Assembly: GCF_016107395.1 (NCBI RefSeq)
Contig: NZ_JAAIKO010000040.1
Location: 17,115-81,114, forward strand
From: Streptomyces fildesensis
GTDB lineage: Bacteria; Actinomycetota; Actinomycetes; Streptomycetales; Streptomycetaceae
DNA: 64,000 bases
Direction: 5' to 3'
The notes under the pieces were generated by a model that did not search any database, was not told the origin of the DNA, and saw only the letters and a program-made list of their open reading frames with translations. Positions 17,325 through 25,925 of the stretch are shown here, one piece after another; the first letter of the stretch is position 1; every line of letters begins with the position of its first letter. The position numbers and the translations under genes are program-made.

Positions 17325-17528
17325 ATGTGGTGGCTCTACCTGTACGTCGGCCTCTCGACCGCCGGCATCCTCGTGCTCGGCGCACTCGCCGTCCGGCTCT
17401 TCGCCGAGGTCCAGCGGCTGGCCCGGCAGGTGGCCAGGAGCACCGACGACCTCTCCCGCGCCGCCGACCGGCTGAGCCGGGCCGCGGAGCCGCTCGCGGA
17501 GCGCGCGGGGGACATCTCCCGGCAGTGA
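17325..17528 (+). CDS. Small membrane protein of unknown function
   Basis: The 67-residue protein has one N-terminal membrane helix (about 3-25, WLYLYVGLSTAGILVLGALA) followed by an amphipathic helix rich in Ala, Arg and Leu (EVQRLARQVARSTDDLSRAADRLS). The layout resembles short DUF948-like proteins. No enzyme motif is seen. The leaderless promoter supports the ATG. Confidence 0.65.
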   Translation: MWWLYLYVGLSTAGILVLGALAVRLFAEVQRLARQVARSTDDLSRAADRLSRAAEPLAERAGDISRQ

Positions 17529-17807
17529 CGCGCCACCCGCCGGCCCCTGGACCTGGCGTGATCCCGGGTTCGCGGACCGGGACCGCTCCGGTGTTACACA
17601 ACGGCTCTCGTTCCCGGCCGTCCCGGAGGGTACGCTGCGTAACGTGGCCCCATGAATGAGCGGCAGGGGTCGCACCTGGTGGTTGCCGACGGGTTGCCGG
17701 TCGTTTACCACCGCAGGCTACGATCACAGCCAGTACGGCGGTACGGACACACGTCCGGGTCGCCGAAGACATGGACCCACGCCGCCTCGGTGAGAAGGTA
17801 GACACTT
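17529..17807 (+). other. 279-base region upstream of tatA
   Basis: No gene is recognised here. TTGCCG (17694-17699) and TACGAT (17719-17724), 19 bases apart, are a weak candidate promoter for tatA, leaving a leader of about 75 bases. Confidence 0.3.
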
Positions 17808-18089
17808 ATGCTCGGCAATCTCAAGCCCCTCGAGATCGTCCTCATCCTTCTCGTCATCATCTTGCTGTTCGGCGCCAAGAAGCTTCCCGACATGGCCCGG
17901 TCGCTCGGCAAGTCGGCCCGCATCCTCAAGAGCGAGGCCAAGGCGATGAAGAAGGACGACGAGGCTCCGGTGGCCGACACCCACACCGCAGAGTCCACGC
18001 CCGCCGCGCCGAAGACGATCCAGGCCGCGCCCGGCGATGTGACCAGCGCCCGCCCGGTGACGGAGCCGAACCACACCACCCAGGGCTGA
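17808..18089 (+). CDS. tatA: Twin-arginine translocase subunit TatA
   Basis: TatA oligomerises to form the Tat channel for folded proteins. The 93 residues show one membrane helix (LEIVLILLVIILLFGAKKLP), the FGAKKLP hinge and an amphipathic helix (MARSLGKSARILKSEAKAMK), followed by a disordered Thr/Ala/Pro tail. GAGAAGG lies upstream of the ATG. tatC follows after 61 bases; no tatB is present here. Confidence 0.96.
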   Translation: MLGNLKPLEIVLILLVIILLFGAKKLPDMARSLGKSARILKSEAKAMKKDDEAPVADTHTAESTPAAPKTIQAAPGDVTSARPVTEPNHTTQG

Positions 18090-18150
18090 CCTCAGCCCGT
18101 ACCGGTTCGCAACAAGCCGCTGACGGCTGCCGCACGAGACGAGGACGTGG

Positions 18151-19077
18151 GTGCTCAAGTCTGCCCGCAAGCAGGAGAAGGATCCCGAAGGGCGCATGCC
18201 GCTCGCGGATCACCTGCGTGAGTTGCGCAACCGGCTGCTGAAGTCGGTACTGGCGATTATCGTCGTCACGATCGTCGCGTCGTTCTTCTACCGCGACATC
18301 ATCCAATTCTTCATGCACCCGGTGCTGAAGTCCGTGGGCTGCGTCAACGGCCAGATCAAGGGCGCCGACGGCCAGCCGTGCGCGGAGATGACGGTGAACG
18401 GGCTGACCGGCCCGTTCGCGATCGCCATGAAGGTCTCCCTGATGGCCGGCCTGGTGGCCACGACGCCGATCTGGCTGTACCAGCTCTGGGCGTTCCTCGC
18501 GCCGGGACTGCACACCAAGGAGAAGCGCTACGCGATCTCCTTCGTCGCCGCGGGCGTGCCGCTCTTCCTCGGCGGCGGCTATCTCGCCTACGTGATCCTG
18601 CCGCAGACCGCGCAGATCATGATCGACCTGACGGTCGACGACGCGCGCAACCTGTTCCCGCTCGACGACTACCTCGACCTCGTCGTGCGCATGATCATCG
18701 TCTTCGGCTGCGCCTTCGAACTGCCGCTGCTGCTGGTGCTGCTGAACTTCACCGGAGTGCTCACCGCCAAGCGCATGCTCGGCTGGTGGCGGGTGATGGT
18801 CCTCGGCATCACGATCTTCGCCGCGGTGGCCACGCCCACCGGCGACCCGTTCTCGATGTCGCTGCTCGCCGCTCCCATCGTGTTCCTGTACTTCGGGGCC
18901 GTGGGGATCGCGTTCTTCAACGACCTCCGCAAGCGCCGCCGCCGCGAGGCCGATCCGGACTTCTCGCTCGACGACGACGAGGCGTCCAGCCTCGACCACA
19001 TTCCCGAGCAGGTCGGCGCCGCACCGGCCCCGGCCGCGTCGGAGCGTCCCACCGACGACTTCGACGACGCCACCTGA
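18151..19077 (+). CDS. tatC: Twin-arginine translocase subunit TatC
   Basis: TatC is the signal-peptide receptor of the Tat system. The 308 residues contain six membrane helices, the conserved N-terminal MPLADHLRELRNRLL motif with the key Glu, and the conserved periplasmic and cytoplasmic loops (YQLWAFLAPGL, KEKRY). The C-terminal tail is charged and longer than in E. coli. The GTG start places the conserved motif about 15 residues in. Confidence 0.96.
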   Translation: MLKSARKQEKDPEGRMPLADHLRELRNRLLKSVLAIIVVTIVASFFYRDIIQFFMHPVLKSVGCVNGQIKGADGQPCAEMTVNGLTGPFAIAMKVSLMAGLVATTPIWLYQLWAFLAPGLHTKEKRYAISFVAAGVPLFLGGGYLAYVILPQTAQIMIDLTVDDARNLFPLDDYLDLVVRMIIVFGCAFELPLLLVLLNFTGVLTAKRMLGWWRVMVLGITIFAAVATPTGDPFSMSLLAAPIVFLYFGAVGIAFFNDLRKRRRREADPDFSLDDDEASSLDHIPEQVGAAPAPAASERPTDDFDDAT

Positions 19078-19135
19078 TCCCGACCGTCGCACCTCGACCG
19101 TCGTCGCTCGCCGCTCGACCTCGACGCGGGTGATC

Positions 19136-19157
19136 ACGCGCGGTAGGGTCCGCGCGT
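19136..19157 (+). promoter_or_regulatory. Inverted repeat enclosing the -10 box and start of the lipid kinase gene
   Basis: ACGCGCGG and its exact complement CCGCGCGT flank TAGGGT (19144-19149). The right arm ends inside the GTG start codon (19156-19158). The gene is therefore probably leaderless, and a protein binding this palindrome would block its promoter. Confidence 0.55.
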
Positions 19158-20043
19158 GACCAGCGACATCACGCTCTTCGTCAATCCCACCGCGGGGCGC
19201 GGCCGGGGCGCGCAGGCCGCGCAGCCGGCCGCCCACGCGCTGCGGGAGGCCGGGTTCACTGTCCGCACCGTCGTCGGCCAGGACGCCGCCGACGCCCTCG
19301 TACGGGCTCGCGAGGCGGTCGCCGCGGGGACCGGCGCACTGGTGGCCGTCGGCGGCGACGGGATGGTCTCACTGGCGCTGCAGGCGGTGGCGGGCACCGA
19401 CACCCCACTGGGCGTGATCGCGGTGGGTACCGGCAACGACTTCGCCCGCGCCACCGGGCTGCCGGTCCGCGACCCCGCGGCCGCCGGCCGCGCGGTGGCC
19501 GACGCGCTCAAGGACGGGCGCACCCGGGCCGTCGACCTGGGCAGGGTGGGGGACCGCTGGTTCGGGACCGTACTGGCCTCCGGCTTCGACTCGCGGGTCA
19601 ACGACCGCGGCAACCGGATGCGCTGGCCCACCGGGCGCTTCCGCTACGACGTCGCGATGCTCGCCGAACTCGCCGCCCTGCGCCCGATCCCGTACCGGAT
19701 CCAGCTCGACGACGGCCCGGAACGGGAGATCGAGGCGACCCTGATCGCGGTCGGCAACGGGTCGTCGTACGGCGGCGGTATGCGGATCTGTACCGACGCG
19801 GCCCTCGACGACGGGCTGTTCGACATCACCGTCGTCGGGCCGTGCAGCCGCACCACGCTCCTGACGGTCTTCCCCCGGGTGTACCGGGGGACGCATCCCA
19901 GCCATCCGAAGGTCACCGTGCACCGGGCGGCGCGGGTGCGGCTCGCCGCGGACGGGGTGACGGGATACGCGGACGGTGAGCGGATGGGGCCGCTGCCGAT
20001 GACCGCCGTGACGGTGCCGGGGGCCCTGCGGCTACTGGTCTGA
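19156..20043 (+). CDS. Diacylglycerol kinase family lipid kinase
   Basis: The enzyme phosphorylates a lipid, by family diacylglycerol or a related substrate, with ATP at the membrane. The 295 residues show the phosphate-binding VNPTAGRG motif at about 10-17, the catalytic GGDGM at about 72-76 (usually GGDGT; here Met replaces Thr) and GTGNDFAR at about 92-99. The GTG lies seven bases after the TAGGGT box. Confidence 0.9.
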   Translation: MTSDITLFVNPTAGRGRGAQAAQPAAHALREAGFTVRTVVGQDAADALVRAREAVAAGTGALVAVGGDGMVSLALQAVAGTDTPLGVIAVGTGNDFARATGLPVRDPAAAGRAVADALKDGRTRAVDLGRVGDRWFGTVLASGFDSRVNDRGNRMRWPTGRFRYDVAMLAELAALRPIPYRIQLDDGPEREIEATLIAVGNGSSYGGGMRICTDAALDDGLFDITVVGPCSRTTLLTVFPRVYRGTHPSHPKVTVHRAARVRLAADGVTGYADGERMGPLPMTAVTVPGALRLLV

Positions 20044-20131
20044 TGTTCGACCGCGCTGGTCCGCCGCCCGTCCGCCGCGGGTCCGGGCGTCGATACGAAT
20101 AAAAGATCACGCGGTGTGTCGGTGGGGGCCG

Positions 20132-20137
20132 GTACGC
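20132..20137 (+). promoter_or_regulatory. -10 box of helY
   Basis: TACGCT lies 11 bases before the helY ATG, without a good ribosome site, so the transcript would have a leader of about five bases or none. Confidence 0.4.
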
Positions 20138-20148
20138 TCGGTGGCAAG

Positions 20149-22965
20149 ATGACCGATGAGATGTCCCCCGCCGAGCGCTACGCCGCAGACCGGCGTCGCG
20201 CGGCCGATCAGGCCACTGCCCTCGCGCCGTTCCGCGCGCTGTACGACTTCGACCTGGATCCGTTCCAGATCGCGGCATGTCAGGCTCTGGAGGCCGGAAG
20301 CGGAGTGCTGGTCGCCGCGCCGACCGGCTCCGGAAAGACCATTGTCGGCGAGTTCGCCGTCCACCTCGCCCTCACCGAGGGCCGCAAGTGCTTCTACACC
20401 ACCCCGATCAAGGCCCTGTCGAACCAGAAGTTCAGCGACCTCGTCCAGCGGTACGGCGCGGACAAGGTCGGTCTGCTGACCGGTGACAACAGTGTCAACG
20501 GCGACGCACCGGTGGTCGTGATGACCACCGAGGTGCTGCGCAACATGCTCTACGCCGGATCCTCGGCGCTCGACGGCCTCGGCTATGTCGTGATGGACGA
20601 GGTCCACTACCTCTCCGACCGGTTCCGCGGTGCCGTCTGGGAAGAGGTGATCATCCACCTCCCGCAGTCCGTGACGCTGGTGTCGCTGTCGGCGACCGTC
20701 TCCAACGCCGAGGAGTTCGGCGACTGGCTCGACACGGTGCGCGGCAGCACCGAGGTGATCGTCTCGGAGCACCGCCCGGTGCCGCTGTGGCAGCACGTGC
20801 TGGCCGGCCGCCGGATGTACGACCTCTTCGAGGAGAAGGAGGGCGCCGCCGAGGCCGCCCGCCGTGAGGTCAACCCGGACCTCGTACGCCTCGCCCGGAT
20901 GGAGAACCAGCGGACCGTCCACCCCCGTGACCGGCACAAGCGCGGTTACGAGGCGGACCGGGAGCGGGAGCGCCGGTCGAGCGGCAAGGTCTGGACGCCC
21001 AGCCGCGCCGATGTGATCGACCGGCTCGACTCCGAGGGGCTGCTGCCGGCCATCACCTTCATCTTCAGCCGGGCCGGCTGCGAGGCGGCCGTCCAGCAGT
21101 GCCTGTACGCCGGGCTGCGGCTGAACAGCGACGAGAACCGGGAGCGGGTCCGGGCCATCGTCCAGGAGCGCACCAAGGCGATCCCGGACGAGGACCTGCA
21201 CGTCCTGAAGTACTTCGAGTGGCTGGAGGGCCTGGAGCGCGGCGTCGCCGCGCACCACGCCGGCATGTTGCCGACCTTCAAGGAGGTCGTCGAGGAGCTG
21301 TTCCTCAAGGGCCTGGTCAAGGCGGTCTTCGCCACCGAGACCCTGGCCCTGGGCATCAACATGCCGGCCCGCTCCGTGGTGCTCGAGAAGCTCGTGAAGT
21401 GGAACGGCGAGACGCACGCCGACATCACCCCCGGCGAGTACACCCAGCTGACCGGCAGGGCCGGCCGCCGCGGTATCGACGTCGAGGGCCATGCCGTCGT
21501 GCTGTGGCAGCGCGGCTTCGACCCGGGCGCGGTCGCGGGGCTGGCCGGCACCCGGACGTATCCGCTGCGCTCGTCCTTCAAGCCGTCGTACAACATGGCG
21601 GTCAACCTGGTCGGCCAGTTCGGGCGGCACCGCTCACGGGAGCTGCTGGAGACCTCCTTCGCGCAGTTCCAGGCCGACCGGTCGGTCGTCGGGATCTCCA
21701 AGCAGGTGCAGCGCAACGAGGAGGGGCTCGACGGCTACAAGGAGTCGATGACCTGCCACCTCGGCAACTTCGACGACTACATGCGGCTGCGCCGCCAGTT
21801 GAAGGAGCGCGAGGCCGAACTGTCGCGGCAGGGCGCCACGCAGCGGCGGGCCGCCGCGTCGGACGCGCTGGAGAAGCTCAAGCCGGGCGACATCATCCAT
21901 GTCCCGGCGGGCAAGTACGCCGGGCTCGCGCTGGTGCTCGAACCCGGTGTCCCGGCCGGCCGCAGCCCCGGCCACCGGCGGCACGAGGACCATCAGGACG
22001 GCCCGCGTCCGCTGGTGCTCACCGCCGAACGGCAGGTCAAGCGGCTGGCGCAGATCGACTTCCCGGTGCCGGTCGAAGCCGTCGACCGGATGCGGATCCC
22101 GAAGTCGTTCAACCCGCGCAGCCCGCAGTCCCGCCGCGACCTGGCCTCCGCGATGCGGACCAAGGCAGGGCACTACGAGCCGGAGCGGCACCGCAAGTCG
22201 CGGGCCGCGGCGGCCGACGACACCGAGATCGCCCGGATGCGCACCGAGATCCGCGCGCACCCCTGCCACGGGTGCGACGAGCGCGAGGACCACGCCCGCT
22301 GGGCGGAGCGCTATCACCGGCTGGCGCGCGACACCAAGCAGTTGGAGCGGCGCATCGAGGGCCGCACCAACACCATCGCGCGCACCTTCGACCGGATCTG
22401 CGGGCTGCTCACCGAGCTCGGCTATCTGCAGGGCGAGCAGGTCACCGCCGACGGCAAGCGGCTCGCCCGGCTCTACGGCGAGCTGGACCTGCTGGCCAGT
22501 GAGTGCCTGCGCGAGGGCGTCTGGGACGGCCTCGGCCCGGCCGAACTGGCGGCGTGCGTCTCGGCGCTGGTCTTCGAGGCCCGCCAGTCCGACGACGCGC
22601 TGGCGCCCAAGCTCCCGACCGGCAACGCCAAGGAGGCGCTCGCCGAGATGGTCAGGATCTGGGGCCGGCTCGACGCGCTGGAGGAGGACCACCGGATCCA
22701 CCAGACCGAGGGCGTCGGCCAGCGCGAGCCGGACCTCGGCTTCGCCTGGCCGGTCTACCGCTGGGCGTCGGGCCACGGCCTGGACGCGGTCCTCGGTGAC
22801 GCCGAGATGCCGGCCGGTGACTTCGTCCGCTGGTGCAAGCAGGTCATCGACGTACTCGGCCAGATCTCCGACGCGGCCCCCACCGACAGCCCGGTCCGCA
22901 AGAACGCCCGCAAGGCCGTCGACGCCCTGCGCCGCGGAGTAGTGGCGTACTCCTCAGTGGGCTGA
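20149..22965 (+). CDS. helY: Ski2/Mtr4-type RNA helicase HelY
   Basis: This ATP-dependent helicase of the DExH Ski2-like family probably acts in RNA turnover. The 938 residues show Walker A APTGSGKT at about 57-64, DEVH at about 151-154, SAT, and the C-terminal helicase motif QLTGRAGRRGID at about 433-444. A DSHCT domain occupies the last ~180 residues. In the insertion around 700, CHGCDERED is a short possible metal site. The ATG was chosen from the promoter position; an in-frame GTG 33 bases upstream is possible. A terminator follows directly. Confidence 0.93.
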   Translation: MTDEMSPAERYAADRRRAADQATALAPFRALYDFDLDPFQIAACQALEAGSGVLVAAPTGSGKTIVGEFAVHLALTEGRKCFYTTPIKALSNQKFSDLVQRYGADKVGLLTGDNSVNGDAPVVVMTTEVLRNMLYAGSSALDGLGYVVMDEVHYLSDRFRGAVWEEVIIHLPQSVTLVSLSATVSNAEEFGDWLDTVRGSTEVIVSEHRPVPLWQHVLAGRRMYDLFEEKEGAAEAARREVNPDLVRLARMENQRTVHPRDRHKRGYEADRERERRSSGKVWTPSRADVIDRLDSEGLLPAITFIFSRAGCEAAVQQCLYAGLRLNSDENRERVRAIVQERTKAIPDEDLHVLKYFEWLEGLERGVAAHHAGMLPTFKEVVEELFLKGLVKAVFATETLALGINMPARSVVLEKLVKWNGETHADITPGEYTQLTGRAGRRGIDVEGHAVVLWQRGFDPGAVAGLAGTRTYPLRSSFKPSYNMAVNLVGQFGRHRSRELLETSFAQFQADRSVVGISKQVQRNEEGLDGYKESMTCHLGNFDDYMRLRRQLKEREAELSRQGATQRRAAASDALEKLKPGDIIHVPAGKYAGLALVLEPGVPAGRSPGHRRHEDHQDGPRPLVLTAERQVKRLAQIDFPVPVEAVDRMRIPKSFNPRSPQSRRDLASAMRTKAGHYEPERHRKSRAAAADDTEIARMRTEIRAHPCHGCDEREDHARWAERYHRLARDTKQLERRIEGRTNTIARTFDRICGLLTELGYLQGEQVTADGKRLARLYGELDLLASECLREGVWDGLGPAELAACVSALVFEARQSDDALAPKLPTGNAKEALAEMVRIWGRLDALEEDHRIHQTEGVGQREPDLGFAWPVYRWASGHGLDAVLGDAEMPAGDFVRWCKQVIDVLGQISDAAPTDSPVRKNARKAVDALRRGVVAYSSVG

Positions 22966-22983
22966 GCCCACGCCGTACCCGAC

Positions 22984-23020
22984 ACCCCGTCCGCCGGATC
23001 CACCGGTGGGCGGGGTTTTT
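22984..23020 (+). terminator. Intrinsic terminator after helY
   Basis: A 14-bp stem with two G-T pairs, a 5-base loop and five T residues follow 18 bases after the stop codon. Confidence 0.92.
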
Positions 23021-23068
23021 GGTGTGTCGTGACAGAGCCCCGAGGCTCTGCGAGCCCTGCGCCAAACT

Positions 23069-23106
23069 CGCGATGTATCGCGCTTGTCGCACTCGCGTAC
23101 ACGCGA
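23069..23106. promoter_or_regulatory. Twin palindromes upstream of the PadR gene
   Basis: CGCGAT-GT-ATCGCG (23069-23082) and TCGCGT-AC-ACGCGA (23093-23106) are two perfect palindromes of the same layout, 11 bases apart. A shorter one, CGGATATCCG, follows at 23119-23128. They probably bind the PadR regulator and make it self-controlled. Confidence 0.65.
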
Positions 23107-23142
23107 TATGCTCGGCCACGGATATCCGGAAGCGAGGTGAGG

Positions 23143-23829
23143 ATGATGGCGAAGCGGCGGAAGCTGTCCAATCCGTTGGCGCTGGCGGTGATGGCCACGC
23201 TGGGGGAGCGGCCGATGCATCCGTACGAGATTGCGCAGGTGCTTCGGCAGCGGGGGAAGGAGCAGAGCATCAAGATCAATTACGGCTCGCTCTACACCGT
23301 CGTCCAGAACCTCGAGAAGCACGGATTCGTCGAGATCGCCGGTACGCAGCGGCAGGGTAACCGTCCCGAGCGGACCCTGTACGGCCTGACCACGTCCGGG
23401 CGGGTGGAGATGCACGACTGGCTCGCCGATCTGGTGGCCGTGCCGGTGCGGGAGTATCCGGCCTATGAGGCGGCGCTCTCGCTGATTCTGATGCTGCCGC
23501 CGGACGAGGCGGTCGGGCTGCTCGGGGAGCGGGTCGCCAAGCTGGAGATCCAGGTGGCGGCGATCCGCGGGGTGCTCGGCAAGCTGGACGGGGACCTGCC
23601 CCGGATGTTCCTCATCGAGACCGAGTACCAGGTCCACATGGTCGAGGCGGAGATCGCCTGGACCCGTGGCTTCCTCGCCGAGCTGGCCGCGGGAACGGTC
23701 TCCGGCGTCGCCGAGTGGCGGTCCTGGCAGCAGAGCGGCGAGATCCCCGGCGAATGGGCGGAGATCGAGAAGCGGGTCGCGGACTCCGGGATCGGCGAAC
23801 AGTTCAGGGAGCACATGAAGGAGCTCTGA
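23143..23829 (+). CDS. PadR family transcriptional regulator
   Basis: The 228-residue repressor has an N-terminal winged helix of the PadR type (LALAVMATLGERPMHPYEIAQVLRQRG, then INYGSLYTVVQNLEKHGFV) and a long C-terminal helical dimerisation domain of the AphA kind. It lies in front of an ABC exporter, which is the usual target of such regulators. GAGGTGAGG overlaps the choice of two adjacent ATG codons (23143 or 23146). Confidence 0.92.
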   Translation: MMAKRRKLSNPLALAVMATLGERPMHPYEIAQVLRQRGKEQSIKINYGSLYTVVQNLEKHGFVEIAGTQRQGNRPERTLYGLTTSGRVEMHDWLADLVAVPVREYPAYEAALSLILMLPPDEAVGLLGERVAKLEIQVAAIRGVLGKLDGDLPRMFLIETEYQVHMVEAEIAWTRGFLAELAAGTVSGVAEWRSWQQSGEIPGEWAEIEKRVADSGIGEQFREHMKEL

Positions 23830-24026
23830 CCTCGGGAGTACCACCCCCGGAAACAACAACTCCGGCGCCCGCTGCGGGAACAGCGGACACCGGAGGCGTA
23901 ACCCATCGGCCGGACAACCGCGCGAAGCAGGTGCCAGGCGATCCAGGTGCGGCACACCCAGGATAGCCCGGCTCCTTCCCGCGATCGGTTCGGCAGACAC
24001 CGAACACCGATATGCGGAGGCACCTC
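23830..24026 (+). other. 197-base gap between the PadR gene and the ABC exporter
   Basis: It holds GTTCGG (23988-23993) and CCGAAC (24000-24005), an inverted repeat extended outward by ATCG/CGAT. The octamer CGATATGC at 24008-24015 occurs also beside the second palindrome of the PadR promoter (23104-23111). An imperfect GC-rich hairpin near 23860-23895 could be an attenuator. Confidence 0.4.
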
Positions 24027-25046
24027 ATGACGACCACCCGCGCGCCCGCTGTGGCGGCGCTCAATCTGATCAAGACGTATCCCGGCGGCATCAAGGCCTT
24101 GGACGGCATGGACATCACCGTCGGAGCGGGCACGGTCTTCGGACTGCTGGGCCCCAACGGCGCCGGCAAGTCGACCACCGTCAAGATCCTCACCACGCTC
24201 GCCCGTCCGGATTCCGGGACCGCGATCGTCGCGGGCCATGACGCGCTGCGCCATCCGGACCGGGTCCGCCGGGCCATCGGCGTGGTCGCGCAGAAGTCCG
24301 GCGCCGACCCGGTCGCCACCGGCCGGGAGAACCTGCTTCTGCAGGGGCGGCTCTACGGGCTCAGGGGCGCCGCGCTGACCCGGCGGGCCGATGAGCTGCT
24401 GGACCGTTTCGATCTCACCGATGCCGGCAAGCGGCTGGTCAAGACGTACTCCGGCGGTATGCAGCGCCGGCTGGACGTGGCCATCGGGCTGGTCCACCGG
24501 CCCGAGGTGCTGTTCCTCGACGAGCCCACCACCGGTCTCGACCCCGAGGCGCGCACCGCCATGTGGGAGGAGATCTCCCGGCTGGCCGGTGACGAGGGCC
24601 TGACGATCCTGCTGACCACCCACTACCTCGAAGAGGCCGACCGGCTCGCCGAGCGCGTCGCGATCGTCGACCGCGGCCGGGTCGTCGCCGAGGGCACCCC
24701 CGACGAGTTGAAGGGCGAACTGCACGGCGACGCCGTCCAGGTCGTGCTGCGGGAGGACACCGGTCCGCTCGACGCCCGGCTGCTGGAGACGGCGCTGTCG
24801 GAGTTCGCGGGCGTCCGGGAGGCGGTCGTCGACGGCCGTCATCTGCGGGCCCGCGCCGACGACGGTCCCTCCGCGGTGCCGCATGTGCTCGCCGTCCTCG
24901 AACGCGAGGGCGCGGCCGTCGCCTCGGTGACCGTGGCCCGGCCCTCTCTCGACGATGTCTATCTGCGGTACGCCGGCCGCCGCTTCGCGGACGCCGACAC
25001 CGGTGACGGCGCTCCCGTCCCGGCCACCGCTGGAGGTGCCCGATGA
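24027..25046 (+). CDS. ABC transporter ATPase, drug-resistance (DrrA) type
   Basis: This ATPase powers an exporter with the permease encoded next. The 339 residues show Walker A GPNGAGKS at about 41-48, signature YSGGMQRR at about 140-147, Walker B VLFLDEP at about 160-166, and a C-terminal DUF4162-type regulatory domain. CGGAGG supports the ATG. The stop overlaps the permease start (ATGA), so the two are translated together. Confidence 0.93.
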   Translation: MTTTRAPAVAALNLIKTYPGGIKALDGMDITVGAGTVFGLLGPNGAGKSTTVKILTTLARPDSGTAIVAGHDALRHPDRVRRAIGVVAQKSGADPVATGRENLLLQGRLYGLRGAALTRRADELLDRFDLTDAGKRLVKTYSGGMQRRLDVAIGLVHRPEVLFLDEPTTGLDPEARTAMWEEISRLAGDEGLTILLTTHYLEEADRLAERVAIVDRGRVVAEGTPDELKGELHGDAVQVVLREDTGPLDARLLETALSEFAGVREAVVDGRHLRARADDGPSAVPHVLAVLEREGAAVASVTVARPSLDDVYLRYAGRRFADADTGDGAPVPATAGGAR

Positions 25047-25822
25047 GTACGGCGACCCTGAACCACACCTGGTACATGACGCAGCGTCAACTGACCGCGA
25101 TCCTGCGGCAGCCGGCGTTCCTGGTGATCACCCTGGTGCAGCCGGTGATCTGGCTGTTCCTCTTCGGCTCGCTGTTCCGCAAGGTCGTCGAGCTGGGCGG
25201 CTTCGGCACCACGTCCTACCTGGACTACCTGGTGCCGGGCGTGGTGGTGATGAGCGCCCTGTCCTCCAGCATGTGGGCGGGCATGGGCACCCTTGAGGAG
25301 ATCGAACGCGGCACGCTGGACCGCTTCCTCGTCACCCCGGTCAGCCGGGCGGCGCTGATGAACGCCAACGTGGTGCAGCAGGGCATCAGCACCGCGCTGC
25401 AGTCCGTGGTGATCGTGCTGCTGGGCAAGCTGGGCGGCGCCGACTACCCGGGCGGCGTCACCGGACTGGTGATCCTGGTCATCGCGTCGATCCTGCTCGG
25501 CACGGTGTTCGGCGCGTTCTCCAACGCGCTCGGCATGCTGGTGCGGCAGCGCGAGAGCATCATCGGCATCAACACCTTCCTGCTGCTGCCGCTGACGTTC
25601 CTGTCCTCGGCCTTCATGGCCGTGACGCTGATGCCGTCGTGGATGCGGCACATCGCCGACTTCAACCCGGTCAACTGGGCGCTGGTGGCGGGCCGTTCGG
25701 CGATGGCCGCCGACCCCGACTGGGGCTCGGTGCTCAGCCGCGGCGGCGCGCTGCTGGCGCTGGCGGTGGCCGCGGTGTGGCTGTCCACCCGCACCTTCCG
25801 CGCGTACCAGAAGTCGGTCTGA
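25043..25822 (+). CDS. ABC transporter permease, ABC-2 (DrrB) type
   Basis: The 259-residue membrane protein has six predicted helices and the ABC-2 signature region around LGTVFGAFSNALGMLVRQRE. It pairs with the preceding ATPase and probably exports a drug or lipid. The substrate is not evident. Confidence 0.92.
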   Translation: MSTATLNHTWYMTQRQLTAILRQPAFLVITLVQPVIWLFLFGSLFRKVVELGGFGTTSYLDYLVPGVVVMSALSSSMWAGMGTLEEIERGTLDRFLVTPVSRAALMNANVVQQGISTALQSVVIVLLGKLGGADYPGGVTGLVILVIASILLGTVFGAFSNALGMLVRQRESIIGINTFLLLPLTFLSSAFMAVTLMPSWMRHIADFNPVNWALVAGRSAMAADPDWGSVLSRGGALLALAVAAVWLSTRTFRAYQKSV

Positions 25823-25836
25823 GGACGGTACGGAAA

Positions 25837-25873
25837 CGGCGGCCGGGCCCGGAACATCCGGGCCCGGCCGCCG
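25837..25873. terminator. Bidirectional hairpin terminator
   Basis: A perfect 16-bp stem with a 5-base loop separates the ends of the ABC exporter and the siderophore-interacting protein gene, which converge. Confidence 0.85.
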
Positions 25874-25925
25874 TGTGCGCTCAGCGCGCCGCCGTGTGGT
25901 GCGCCCGCCGTCAGCAACGCCGCTG

